Source of the DNA: Limisphaera sp026417315
Lineage (GTDB): Bacteria > Verrucomicrobiota > Verrucomicrobiia > Limisphaerales > Limisphaeraceae
DNA: 64,000 nucleotides
Assembly (NCBI RefSeq): GCF_049537125.1
Contig: NZ_JBMVQY010000001.1
Coordinates: forward strand, 868,001 to 932,000
Direction of reading: 5' to 3'
Part shown: positions 18,329 to 27,587 of the stretch, in pieces
How the letters are laid out: each line of letters begins with the position of its first letter
Numbering within the stretch: the stretch's first letter is position 1
The notes under the pieces: model-generated
Seen by the model: only the letters and a program-made list of their open reading frames with translations
The model's database searches: none
What the model was told of the DNA's origin: nothing
Made by a program: the position numbers and the translations under genes

Positions 18329-19192
18329 TCAACGCCGGCTGGCGTAACCGCGGAAGAACCCGATGCACTGGGCCACGTCCGGGACGTTGTTCTCCCACTT
18401 GGTCTCGTATTCGATGGAAATGTTGCCGGCAAATCCCTGTCGTTTGAGTTCATCCAGCAGGGCTGCCACCTCCACCACGCCGGCGCCATACGGCACGTCG
18501 GCCGTCTGCCGACCAATCGCCGTGCGATCTTTCAAGTGAACACTGACAATCCGGCCGGCCAACAGCCGCAAACCGTCCAAAGGGACAATTCCCGAGGTGG
18601 CCCAATGGCCCGTGTCCGCTGCGGCGCCGATTCGGGGGTCGCGGTTTCGAATCATTTCCAGCACGTTGGTGGGGCTCCAAACGCGGTAATTGGGGTTGTT
18701 GGGCTGACGCGGATGATTGTGGATGCCGACGCGAATGTCGTATTCCCGGGCCAGGCGTTCCAACAGGTCCAGCTTGTCCACGTCCTCCGTGGTGATGGCA
18801 TAAAGGTCCAACTTTTTGGCGAACTCGAAAATACGGCGCCACTCGGCCTCATCCCGGCCGCCCACGACGCCATAATTGACCGGACGAACGCCGTGCCGGG
18901 CCAGATGTTCCTTCATCTGGGCGATGACTTCATCCGGGGCATGGTGATCCCATCGGGCATCGCTGTCCGGGCGCAACCGCTGCCCGGGGTAGAACTCGAT
19001 GACTTTGCCGCCCGCAAGGGCCGTCTTTTCCACTGCCTCGAAGGCGCTGAACCGGTTGAAGGTCCACGCCTGGCATCCCACGGCAAATCCGCCGATCTTG
19101 ACCTCCTCGGGAATGGGCCCGGCTCCGAGCATCCCCACGGCGCCCACCCACGTTATCAGAGCACATGTCCACCACTGCTGGATCAGCTTCAT
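18329..19192 (-). CDS. exported sugar phosphate isomerase/epimerase-like TIM-barrel protein
   Basis: A 287-residue xylose-isomerase-like TIM barrel (AP endonuclease 2 superfamily). Metal-site positions are visible as EFYPGQ, TEDVDKLD, GIHNHPRQ, AADTGHW, VSVHLKDR and the final SIEYETKW. The N-terminus MKLIQQWWTCALITWVGAVG is a Sec signal peptide, so it probably works outside the cytoplasm. That is unusual for sugar isomerases but common in Verrucomicrobiota/Planctomycetota, where relatives act with exported Gfo/Idh/MocA and DUF1080 proteins on 3-keto-sugars (family knowledge, role here inferred). The ATG at 19192 has GAGG 6 nt upstream; a longer frame to 19273 was not accepted. Confidence 0.82.
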   Translation of the reverse strand: MKLIQQWWTCALITWVGAVGMLGAGPIPEEVKIGGFAVGCQAWTFNRFSAFEAVEKTALAGGKVIEFYPGQRLRPDSDARWDHHAPDEVIAQMKEHLARHGVRPVNYGVVGGRDEAEWRRIFEFAKKLDLYAITTEDVDKLDLLERLAREYDIRVGIHNHPRQPNNPNYRVWSPTNVLEMIRNRDPRIGAAADTGHWATSGIVPLDGLRLLAGRIVSVHLKDRTAIGRQTADVPYGAGVVEVAALLDELKRQGFAGNISIEYETKWENNVPDVAQCIGFFRGYASRR

Positions 19193-19906
19193 CGCACGCC
19201 TCGCTTTCCATGGCACGCGGCCTGCCGATCGCATTTTCTTCGAGGGCCGCGATCGGCCGGGCCGGTTCACCATCCAAAAAACCGTGCTTCATGGCTACCG
19301 CAAGGCCGGCTTGTGTCCAAGAAAATTCGGGTCGCCTGCACCGGTTGCACGAACCGCGCCGTTTTCGGGGAAAAGAGGTCGCACCACCCAACGTCTCCCG
19401 GCAGGTGGCGACCAGACACGGTTTCGCGCCTTCGACGCGCGGTGGATTAGCCCCAATGACGCGCAGAGGCACTCTCCCAGCGCAGTGCCATGGACAAAAG
19501 GCGAATGGCGCGATCCCGGACCCTTGGCACCCTCTTTTGCGCGCCCCATATCCGACCATGGGGGCGGCCATTTGCCAGCCCAGGGCCGCGGACCGGGGGA
19601 CGGGATTCCCTCAAAAACCGGCTTTTCCCGGGCATGCCGCCCTCCAAGGGCGGGATTCGATCCGATAAGCCCCGCCCCCTCGCGAGACGGCCCCTGCGAT
19701 GGAGCGCAGTCCGGTTTTCCCCCCGACGCGGGCCCGTGTCCGAGTCGCGGCAGTGGCAGCAGCCCCCGAAAGGAACGGTGCAGTCAGGGCAGGGAGAGCC
19801 CGCGGGGCATGGCAAAGATCCGGTCTGGAGCGCTTCTGGCGCCTCGAAAGTTTGCGCGTTCCTGCCGGCGGGACCCGCCCTTGCCGAGACACGGCAAACA
19901 CGCAGA
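19193..19906. other. divergent intergenic region
   Basis: About 710 bp between divergent genes. No recognisable protein, RNA or repeat; the open frames are chance GC-rich frames. Confidence 0.4.
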
Positions 19907-19934
19907 TTGCCGGAAGGTCCGCACTGCATTTAAA
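19907..19934 (+). promoter_or_regulatory. candidate promoter 9 nt before a start codon
   Basis: TTGCCG (19907-19912), a 16-bp spacer and TTTAAA (19929-19934). Nine nt separate it from the ATG at 19944, which has no Shine-Dalgarno; a leaderless transcript is likely if this promoter is used. Confidence 0.5.
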
Positions 19935-19943
19935 GTCCCCCGC

Positions 19944-20960
19944 ATGGAAAGGACGGAAGGCCGGGCCGCGGCGGATGCGGGTCGGTTGATGGAGCTTGCC
20001 TGGGGCTATGCAGCGCCGGTGGTGATCGCCACGGCGGTCCGTTACGGATTATTTGGATCGATTGGCCACCGGGGTGCCTCGATCGAAGAATTGGTGCGGC
20101 GCACCGGATTGTCGGAACGCGGATTGCGAATCCTGCTCCAGGCTTTGGTGGGCTTGCGTCTTCTGCGGCGCAATGGCTCACGGTTCGAGTTGACGCCGGA
20201 AAGTGCGACCTGCCTGGTCCCGGAGCAACCCGAGTACCGAGGAGGGTTGTTTTTGCATCATGTGGAGCATCTGTTGCCCCGCTGGCTCCAGCTGCCGGAG
20301 GTGGTGCGCACCGGGTGGCCCGTACGTGAGCCTCAGTGTCCGGCTCATCGCTACGCCGGATTCGTGGAATCGCTTTTTGCGTCGAACTATCCCGCCGCCA
20401 AGGCCCTGCAACGCCACCTCCAACTGGCCGGTCGAAAGGAGCCGTTTCAAGTGTTGGATCTCGGGGCAGGTTCGGGCGTGTGGGGGATTGCACTGGCCGA
20501 AGGTGCGCCCCAGGTGTGGGTCACGGCGGTGGACTGGCCCGAAGTCCTGCTCATCGCACGGAAGAAGGCGGCCGCCTACGGGGTCTCGGACCGCTTCCGC
20601 TGGGTGGAGGGCAGTTTCTTTGAGGTGCCCCTCGGCCGCGGGTATGACCTGGTCGTACTGGGACACGTGCTTCATGCGGAAGGGGTCGAGGGCGTGCGAA
20701 CGCTGCTCCGGCGAAGTTGCGACGCCCTGCGGCCCGGCGGACTTGTCGCCATCCAGGAATTCCTCCCGGATGACGACCGCAGCGGACCTCTGCTGCCCTT
20801 GCTGTTCGCAGTGAACATGCTGGTAAATACCGAAGCCGGGGATACCTATACGCTGGCTGAACTGACAGGCTGGTTGGAGGAGGCCGGGTTTGAAGCTGTC
20901 GAAACCCTGAATGTGCCCGCTCCGTCCCCCATGGTCCTGGCCCGCAAGCCGGCGCCATGA
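19944..20960 (+). CDS. class I SAM-dependent methyltransferase, O-methyltransferase type
   Basis: A 338-residue methyltransferase. Residues about 10-95 form a winged-helix dimerisation domain (VIATAVRYGLFGSI, IEELVRRTGLSERGLRILLQALVGLRLL), as in plant-type O-methyltransferases and acetylserotonin methyltransferase relatives. The Rossmann domain has FQVLDLGAGSGVWGIALAE as motif I and TAVDWPEVL as the acidic loop, with YDLVVLGHVLH and LRPGGLVAIQE later. It transfers methyl from S-adenosylmethionine to an unknown, probably small-molecule acceptor. It stands alone between divergent and convergent neighbours. An internal ATG at 19989 is an alternative start. Confidence 0.85.
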   Translation: MERTEGRAAADAGRLMELAWGYAAPVVIATAVRYGLFGSIGHRGASIEELVRRTGLSERGLRILLQALVGLRLLRRNGSRFELTPESATCLVPEQPEYRGGLFLHHVEHLLPRWLQLPEVVRTGWPVREPQCPAHRYAGFVESLFASNYPAAKALQRHLQLAGRKEPFQVLDLGAGSGVWGIALAEGAPQVWVTAVDWPEVLLIARKKAAAYGVSDRFRWVEGSFFEVPLGRGYDLVVLGHVLHAEGVEGVRTLLRRSCDALRPGGLVAIQEFLPDDDRSGPLLPLLFAVNMLVNTEAGDTYTLAELTGWLEEAGFEAVETLNVPAPSPMVLARKPAP

Positions 20961-21054
20961 ACCGCACAGGTGGTCCGTGGCCCGGGCGGACACCCCCCTA
21001 CCAGAACACCGTGTACTGCGAAAGACCGAGCGCGACCGCGCGCCTGCGCGGGTT

Positions 21055-23142
21055 CTATTCCGGCGGAGCTGCGGATAATGCGCGCAACCACACGCTCATC
21101 TCGCCGGGCCCGCGATTGCCCCAGAGCGGATAAGGCACCAGCCGCAACGGCAGCGGCTTCCATTCCCGAACCTCCCAGCGGCGGTACAGGCGGCCCGACC
21201 AGTCGCCCCGAGGGCGCATCCATGCCATCCCTTCCAAAACCACCACACCCCCCAGCAACCGCCCGTCCCAACGCGCGCGCAGATCGCGTTCCGGCATCAC
21301 GGCCACGTCCAACGGGCTCACTCCCGCTGGCAGATCCGCCGACTCCAAACAATAGACGAGGGGCCCGCGCCGGGCGGCCACCTGATGAAACGTTTCCTCC
21401 ACCCAGGGATGGGCCTCCACCCACACCGGTTCCATGGCCAAATCGAGGTCCACGATATCCCCCGCGTGCCAAATCCGTTCGATCTCCCACCAGGTCCCGA
21501 ACCGGTCCACCGCACGCGCGGCCCCGAGGTTCACGCGCACGTGCGCCCGATCGGCCCACCCGGGAATGCGCAGCCGCAACGCGACCGGTCGCTCGGGGGC
21601 CTTCTCCACCACCAGGCGCACCCGCCCACTCCACGGGTATTCCGTCTGCTGACGCAGGATGAATTCCTCCCCGGAGCCAATTACGGCGCGTACGAGGCTG
21701 CCCCCGTAGAGAATCACCCAAACGGTCCGGTCCGATACAGCAGCCACCCACTCCGGCGACCGGGCCAGAATCCGCACCAGATTGGGCGGACAACAAAACG
21801 AACCCAGGAAGGGCACTCGTGTGCGAGGCCAGCGCAGTTCGAACGGCAACGGCTCGGTCACGCGCAGCGGATTGGTGTAGAAGAAGTTCGTGCCGTCCCG
21901 GCTCATGCCCGAAAGCACGCTGTTATACAGCGCCTGTTCCAGGGCATCGGCGAAGCGCACATCCCCCGTGGCCCGCAGCATGCGCCAGTTCCACAGTGCC
22001 CATCCAATGTTGGCACAGGTTTCGCAATGAGCGGTGAGCTGCGGCAACTGGTAATTCCGGCCGTAGGCCTGGTGCACGCGGGTGATCCGGTCCTGGTCCC
22101 GCGCCCCGTCCGGGGAGGCCCCGTCGTAGAGGGCGCCGCAACCGCCGGTGAGATAGAGCTTCTTTTCCACGACGTTGGACCAAACCCGCAGGAGCGGGGA
22201 CAGCAGCGAAGCATCCCCCGTGTCCAGATACAAATCCGCCGCGCCCGCGTAGAGGTAATTGGCTCGCACCGCGTGACCCAGGGCCTCCTCATGTGCATCG
22301 AAGGGGAGTCGGTCCTGGTTGTCGTCCCCTCCGTCTTGCACGCCCCGACGCAGCTCAAAACAGCGTCGGGCCAGTTCGAGCCAGCGCTGCCGGCCGGTCG
22401 CCCGGTAAAGATCCATCAACCCCATGAAATGCGAGGGGCAAACCGGGCGCCGTACGGCCTCCGGGGCCGGGTTGGTCAAGATCCCTTCCAAACAGGCCGC
22501 GGCACGCTCGGCCACCGCCAGCAACGAGGTCTGTCCGGTGACCCGAACATGGAGGGCAGCGGCGGACATCAAATGGCCCAGATTGTACAGCTCGAACTGG
22601 AACCGGTCGGCAAACGGCACGGCATTGGTCTGCCCCTGCCGGGCGCGGATCTGAATGCGCGTATGCAAATACCCGCTCGGTTCCTGGGCGGATTGAATCG
22701 TCTCGATGCAGACCTCGACCCGTCGTGCCAGAGCCGCATCCGGCTGCACGGCCAGCAAGGCCACCGCGGCCTCCAGCCACTTGTAACACTCGCCGTCGTT
22801 GAAGGGCGCGCCGCGGTTGGGCCCCTGCGCACGTCCGGCGGCGATCTCGAAGTTACGCCAAAAATGGCTGTAGTTGGTCCCGGAGAGGATCCGATCCAGC
22901 GCGGGCACGCTCTGGGTCCGGCACAATTCGAACCACTGGGCCAGGAAACCCTCCGTCCATCGTACCGCGCCCGTCGGCAGCAGGCCGAGCTTCGCGTGGG
23001 GTTCGCCCCTCGTAACAGCCCCGCCCATTGATAGAAGCGCGCATGCCAACACCGTCCAGATGCGCAGTCCCCCGCGCGCGCGGCACTTGGCTTGACCTCG
23101 CGCCCCTCCCAGTTCCTGCAGCGCGTTCGTGCCAGGTCGCAT
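21055..23142 (-). CDS. GH127 beta-L-arabinofuranosidase-like glycoside hydrolase
   Basis: A 695-residue exported enzyme expected to release beta-L-arabinofuranose from plant-type glycans. It has an (alpha/alpha)6 barrel followed by beta-sandwich domains. The GH127 zinc/cysteine site is visible: HCETCAN (E374, C376) and FCCPPN (C450, C451) correspond to the Glu-Cys-Cys-Cys set of the Bifidobacterium HypBA1 family, in which one cysteine is the nucleophile. GYLHTRIQ and YNLGHLMSAA are further family signatures. A hydrophobic stretch after the basic RARGGLR (IWTVLACALLSMGGAV) is the signal peptide. The ATG at 23142 lies 5 bp after the upstream gene's stop and has no clear Shine-Dalgarno, suggesting coupling. 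Last gene of the eight-gene polysaccharide cluster. Confidence 0.87.
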   Translation of the reverse strand: MRPGTNALQELGGARGQAKCRARGGLRIWTVLACALLSMGGAVTRGEPHAKLGLLPTGAVRWTEGFLAQWFELCRTQSVPALDRILSGTNYSHFWRNFEIAAGRAQGPNRGAPFNDGECYKWLEAAVALLAVQPDAALARRVEVCIETIQSAQEPSGYLHTRIQIRARQGQTNAVPFADRFQFELYNLGHLMSAAALHVRVTGQTSLLAVAERAAACLEGILTNPAPEAVRRPVCPSHFMGLMDLYRATGRQRWLELARRCFELRRGVQDGGDDNQDRLPFDAHEEALGHAVRANYLYAGAADLYLDTGDASLLSPLLRVWSNVVEKKLYLTGGCGALYDGASPDGARDQDRITRVHQAYGRNYQLPQLTAHCETCANIGWALWNWRMLRATGDVRFADALEQALYNSVLSGMSRDGTNFFYTNPLRVTEPLPFELRWPRTRVPFLGSFCCPPNLVRILARSPEWVAAVSDRTVWVILYGGSLVRAVIGSGEEFILRQQTEYPWSGRVRLVVEKAPERPVALRLRIPGWADRAHVRVNLGAARAVDRFGTWWEIERIWHAGDIVDLDLAMEPVWVEAHPWVEETFHQVAARRGPLVYCLESADLPAGVSPLDVAVMPERDLRARWDGRLLGGVVVLEGMAWMRPRGDWSGRLYRRWEVREWKPLPLRLVPYPLWGNRGPGEMSVWLRALSAAPPE

Positions 23143-23147
23143 ATTGT

Positions 23148-25850
23148 TCAGGGCCAGTCCTCCTCCACATCCCGGGGATGCAGGACCTCGGTCTGCGGCA
23201 CCACGCCCAGAACCACGAAACTCCCCCTGCCGGGCACGGTCAGACGGTTGCGTCCCGCGGGAAATCTTCGCACATAGACGTCCACAACCGGACACTGCTC
23301 CACGCGCGCCGCGTACCTCAGTACGGGCTCGGGGCTTCCTTGTTCGGCCCAGTGCGCCGCGGCATCGACGTTCGGGGGTTGCAACCAGATCTCCCGATCG
23401 TCCCGGAACAGGCCCAGCAAGACCTGCACCGGCTCCTCCACCTCGAACTCCACCGGCTGATAGCGCCCGTTTTTGGCTTCCTCGTGCGAGAACCGGATTC
23501 CCGTCAGGCCCACGAGCTCCGGCGCCAGTTGCACAAGTTGATAGCTGCGGTCCGTGAAAGGTCGGGCCCCCGGTCGAACTTCATAGGTCTCGGCCCGCTC
23601 GCTTGTCACCTTCACGCGGGCCGGACGCCAGGGTGCCGGGGGTGGCGCGTTTTCCGGCACGGCTCCCGCCAGCCGACGCCGGACTCGCTCCCGGAATTGC
23701 TCCAGCTCTGCGCGGTACAAGGGCAGCACGTGCGACCAGTGAAAATTGGTGACCACACCGCGAACCACGCCCGGATACGGGATGCGACGATGACCCGTCT
23801 GAAGGCTGTTGGCAAACCAATAAGCCGGGCCGGCCAGGTGAGTAAGTTCCTCGAAGGCCCGGAGGCTGGCCTCCAAAAGGTCGGCTGCGGCCAGCAGTTC
23901 TCGCGCGTTTCGCGTGGCCCGAGAGCGCAGGACGATCTCGGCCGCGCCGGCCTTGTGGGCGTAACATCGCGCCATGGCCTCCAACGCGCGCAGGTCGTTT
24001 TGCCACCGCAGAAACTCCTCCCGATGGCGGCCGATCCGCTCGGCCAGCCCTTCCACCAGCGCCACCGCCCGCCGGGCCCGCTGGACGGCCTCCAGCCGAA
24101 CCAGCCACGGGGTTTCCCCCGAGCCCGGCTCTCCGCGGAGCTGCCCGGCCACGGAGTCCTGCAATCGTTCCCCCTCCGGCGCCAGGCACTCCCACAGATC
24201 GCGCACGGGCTGGTACCGCTCGGGGTGCACCAATTGATCCAGGGTCATCCCCAACGCCAGGGTCTGGCGGTTGCCCTCGGTAATGCCGAACCGGCGCAAC
24301 AGCATGGGCGCAACCAGCCCCGCGGCATTGCCCGCCTCGACAATGCAGTCCGCGGCCTCGCCGTCGCAACCAAAGCACTCCATGATCCGGCCACGCCAGT
24401 ATTCTCGTTCCTCCACCTCGGGACGGTCCGGATTCCATGCGTACCGTGCCCACGCCTCGAACCAGGGCCAATCCCGTTCCCACTGTTTGAGCGCCGGCGT
24501 CACACGATCCGGTGCATGGGGCCAGTTCCAATAACACAGCGGATACAGATGCAGACCGGCCGCGCCCAGGTCGTCCCGCGCACCCTGCACACACCGCTGG
24601 ATGAATGCCGGGGCGAAGTACCGAAAGGGCTCCAGATTCGCCAGGATGTGCACGTTGACCAGGTGCGGCCCCAAGGCCGCCATGCGGCGGTGCAGCTCCC
24701 GCAAGCGACCCCGCACCCGGTCCACCGTCAGCGATTCGCCGTTGAACTTGGTCATCGTGAAGAGATTCGTGTAGTGGGCAAAACAGGCCGGCAGGACCCG
24801 CTCTGCGTCGGTGGCATGGGTGCGAACGATCAGGGGCGGCAACTCGTGCAGTCCCGCGGCGCGCGCGCCCTCCTTCACCGCGGGCAGAATCACGTTCGTG
24901 GCCCAGGCCAGCTGATGTTCCGTCCCCTGCAGGGCCTCTCCCAGGCAGACCAACAGACCCACGTGTGGATAGCTTTCGATGAAGCGGGCGATGGCCCGAC
25001 GCGTGTAATCGGCCGCAACGGGATGGGGCCGATCCAACTGCGTGGGCAATCCGTGTTTTTCGGCAAGGGGTTGGGGCAGGAGGATGTTGTAAAACATCAC
25101 CACGAGCCAGATGCCGCGGCGGTCGCACTCGTTCGCCAGCCACGTCATCATGTCCACATTTCGAGAAAACACCTCGGGAGGAACCTCGATTCCTTCGGGG
25201 TATTCGGGCACGCGCACGATGGAGCCGAACGGGTGCCCGTTCCAGAGATACAACGTGTTGAAGCGTTGACGCACCAGGAAATCGAGAAACTCGGTCCACA
25301 ACGCCCGGTCGTAGAACCAGGGAAACAACTCCGGGGTCCACGGGTACTCGTACACCTGGCGACCGGGGAGAATTGTGGTTTTCTGCAGCCCCACGCAGAC
25401 GCCCCGGAGCCGCAATGCCGGGCTGTCGAACAGACGCTCCGCCGGTCCGGTTCCGTCGCGGCGTAATCTCTCCGCCAGCTCCAGACAGGCATACAACAAG
25501 CCGGTCTCGTCCTCTCCCTGCAACCGCCAGCCGTTCTCCCCCGGCTCGAGGGCGAAGCTTTCGGGCACGCCGGCCAGCCGCCGCGGGGGTTCCAGCCTCA
25601 CGTGAAGGACGGCCCGGGAAGGGGAGGCGCTCGCGACGCCCACTTCGCAGCCCAGGGCCTCCAGGGCCTGTTGAAGCTTCTGGACCCCGTACCTCACGCG
25701 CGGGCCCATGTCTGCGGGCCCGTGGATTTCGACCCGCACTCCGGGGCCCGGCCGCAGCGCCGCACCTGCCGGATCCGCCCCGAAGGCGCCGCCCGCGCCC
25801 AGCAACCCCGCTGCGAGCAACCCGACCTGAATCGTTCGCCTCACGGACAT
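23148..25850 (-). CDS. large exported glycoside hydrolase, GH67/GH20-like architecture
   Basis: A 900-residue exported protein. The signal peptide is MSVRRTIQVGLLAAGLLGAG. Residues about 35-135 resemble the alpha/beta domain that precedes the barrel in GH67 alpha-glucuronidases and GH20 hexosaminidases (VRYGVQKLQQALEALG, ENGWRLQGEDETGLLYACLE). A TIM barrel follows (RGVCVGLQ, FLDFLVRQRFNTLYLWNGHPF, LVVMFYNILLPQPLAEKHG). Glu305 and Glu311 in CLGEALQGTEHQ are plausible catalytic or binding acids. The C-terminal third is helical and then beta-rich. I cannot name a CAZy family; uronic-acid specificity would suit the pectin context but is an inference. AGGAGGGAGG lies 9 nt before an in-frame GTG at 25859, which may be the true start and would add three residues. 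Confidence 0.72.
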   Translation of the reverse strand: MSVRRTIQVGLLAAGLLGAGGAFGADPAGAALRPGPGVRVEIHGPADMGPRVRYGVQKLQQALEALGCEVGVASASPSRAVLHVRLEPPRRLAGVPESFALEPGENGWRLQGEDETGLLYACLELAERLRRDGTGPAERLFDSPALRLRGVCVGLQKTTILPGRQVYEYPWTPELFPWFYDRALWTEFLDFLVRQRFNTLYLWNGHPFGSIVRVPEYPEGIEVPPEVFSRNVDMMTWLANECDRRGIWLVVMFYNILLPQPLAEKHGLPTQLDRPHPVAADYTRRAIARFIESYPHVGLLVCLGEALQGTEHQLAWATNVILPAVKEGARAAGLHELPPLIVRTHATDAERVLPACFAHYTNLFTMTKFNGESLTVDRVRGRLRELHRRMAALGPHLVNVHILANLEPFRYFAPAFIQRCVQGARDDLGAAGLHLYPLCYWNWPHAPDRVTPALKQWERDWPWFEAWARYAWNPDRPEVEEREYWRGRIMECFGCDGEAADCIVEAGNAAGLVAPMLLRRFGITEGNRQTLALGMTLDQLVHPERYQPVRDLWECLAPEGERLQDSVAGQLRGEPGSGETPWLVRLEAVQRARRAVALVEGLAERIGRHREEFLRWQNDLRALEAMARCYAHKAGAAEIVLRSRATRNARELLAAADLLEASLRAFEELTHLAGPAYWFANSLQTGHRRIPYPGVVRGVVTNFHWSHVLPLYRAELEQFRERVRRRLAGAVPENAPPPAPWRPARVKVTSERAETYEVRPGARPFTDRSYQLVQLAPELVGLTGIRFSHEEAKNGRYQPVEFEVEEPVQVLLGLFRDDREIWLQPPNVDAAAHWAEQGSPEPVLRYAARVEQCPVVDVYVRRFPAGRNRLTVPGRGSFVVLGVVPQTEVLHPRDVEEDWP

Positions 25851-25887
25851 CGTCGTCACACCCACCAGCCTCCCTCCTTGATCCCTG

Positions 25888-27564
25888 TCACTCCGGGACG
25901 CGCCGAATCCGCAAGGCCAGGTACGGCCTTCCCGGCAGTTCCACGGCCCGTCCCTGGCGATCGGCATGGAAATAATCGTCCTGGCGCGTGATCGTGAACG
26001 TCCCCGGCACTGGCGTGACGGTCATGTTCCAGGTGTCCAGGATCTCCACTTGATAACGCATCCCATCCGCGGGCGGGCCGCCGATGCCCTGGGGAGGCCG
26101 CGGGAGCCGGAAGGGCCAGGCCCGGGGCGCCGCCTTGCCCAGATACACAAGGTAGAAATCCGGCGGCCGGCCGCCGTACTCCGGGTTTTGCCATTTGTCC
26201 ACCGGCTCGATGCCCTCCGGGGGTGCTTCCTCCAGAATGCGACGCAGGAACGCGAGCCGGGGCGGACTTTGTCCCTTGAGCACCCCACCCTTGCTCCACC
26301 AAATGACGTCATCCGGACTCAGATAGGTTTCGCCGTGCGTGGCATAGGTGCCGGCCACGGTGGCATTCCAGAAACGATGCACCAGTTCTTCGGCGGACAG
26401 ATTCCCCCACCGCCGCGGCAAATTCCCCTCGTACTTGATCTCGTCGTACACCACGGGTTTCTCGAAGGCATCGCGATACAGCACGGCGGCCGCGGCCGTT
26501 TCCACCGCCGAGCCGTTCTGAATACTGGCGTGCGTCAGCCAGGGTCGGGTTTGATTGAACAGCCGCTTGCCGTTGTGAATGGAGAGCAGATGACCGTACG
26601 GATCGGATCGAGCCACCAACTGGCCGATGCGCTCCCAATCCTCGTCGCGCTTTTGCGTCATGAAATCGAACTCGTTGGCCAGGGACCACCAGACGTTGCG
26701 AAACGCCGCCAGCCGCGCCACCACATAGCGCACATACCGGTCATCTTCCAACGGTGTCATGCGGTCGAAGCCCCAGTGCCCCTCGTCGTACGGGTGAAAC
26801 AGAATCACGTCAGCTTCGATCCCCAGCTTTTGGAGCTCCAGAATCCGCTGCTCCAGGCGACGGAAAAACGGCGGGTGAAACCGGGTCGTATCGAAGGCCC
26901 CGGGCCGGCCCTCGAACGGGTAAAGATCCGGTTCGTTCGTGTTCCAGGCGTATCGCTTGGGAAAGATGCAAAAACGGACCTTGTTGAACGGGCTGCGCGC
27001 CAGGGTTTCCAGGGTCTGGCGCTGCAAGCCCTCGGGCTGATGAATCCAGGCGTACACCGTGGTCCCGACGGGCCGGTAGGGGGTGCCGTCGGCGTACGCA
27101 AAATGATACCGGTGTGCGACGCGGACCGGTCCGTGATTCCCGGCGGCCGGCGGTGTCACCAGCAACTCTCCCGCCCGACCGTCCAGCTCGGGCCGATTGC
27201 TCTCCGTCCGCCACTGCCACCGACCCGTCCGCGGTGGCATGAACCGCACGCAGTACCGACCCTCCCCGTCGTAAAACCCGCCCACCTCCACGACCTCGTA
27301 GCCCTGCTGGAATCGAGCGTGCAGACGCACCTCCACGAACGGGTTGCCCGACTGCGGCCCGGACAACACGATTTCGTGCATGCCCCACTGCTCCACGGTG
27401 GGCGGCATCTCTGCCGCCGTGCCGTTCTGCCCAAGGAGGAACGCAACGACCATCAAGCATTCCATCGCCCGGGCCGCCGGAAGGATCGCAAATGTGCGCC
27501 ATCTCCGGAGGCACGGACCCCGGGAGAGTCCCATCCCAACCATTCTTTCTCGTGTCGGTTTCAT
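25888..27564 (-). CDS. exported DUF5060/DUF4038/DUF5605-type glycosidase
   Basis: A 558-residue exported protein. After an N-terminal hydrophobic segment (AMECLMVVAFLLGQNGTAAE) comes a DUF5060-like beta domain (VEQWGMHEIVLSGPQSGNPF, VGGFYDGEGRYCVRFMPPRTG), then a TIM barrel of the DUF4038 type (YRPVGTTVYAWIHQ, FNKVRFCIFPKRYAWNTNEP, ILFHPYDEGHWGFD, NVWWSLANEFDFM, PVVYDEIKYEGN), then a DUF5605-like C-terminal beta domain. Glu in SLANEFDF and Glu in VYDEIKYEG are the likely catalytic pair. Related families act on pectin side chains. The ATG at 27564 has no Shine-Dalgarno; ATG 27543 with GAGAAAGA upstream is a good alternative. It begins 23 bp after the preceding gene. Confidence 0.8.
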   Translation of the reverse strand: MKPTRERMVGMGLSRGPCLRRWRTFAILPAARAMECLMVVAFLLGQNGTAAEMPPTVEQWGMHEIVLSGPQSGNPFVEVRLHARFQQGYEVVEVGGFYDGEGRYCVRFMPPRTGRWQWRTESNRPELDGRAGELLVTPPAAGNHGPVRVAHRYHFAYADGTPYRPVGTTVYAWIHQPEGLQRQTLETLARSPFNKVRFCIFPKRYAWNTNEPDLYPFEGRPGAFDTTRFHPPFFRRLEQRILELQKLGIEADVILFHPYDEGHWGFDRMTPLEDDRYVRYVVARLAAFRNVWWSLANEFDFMTQKRDEDWERIGQLVARSDPYGHLLSIHNGKRLFNQTRPWLTHASIQNGSAVETAAAAVLYRDAFEKPVVYDEIKYEGNLPRRWGNLSAEELVHRFWNATVAGTYATHGETYLSPDDVIWWSKGGVLKGQSPPRLAFLRRILEEAPPEGIEPVDKWQNPEYGGRPPDFYLVYLGKAAPRAWPFRLPRPPQGIGGPPADGMRYQVEILDTWNMTVTPVPGTFTITRQDDYFHADRQGRAVELPGRPYLALRIRRVPE

Positions 27565-27587
27565 GAGGTTCGAGATCGCACGCACGC

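Noticed and set aside
23028..25466. 812-codon plus-strand open frame opposite the GH67/GH20-like gene
   Set aside because: Mirror frame created by high GC at third codon positions; no domain, signal peptide or start context, and the opposite strand has strong family motifs.
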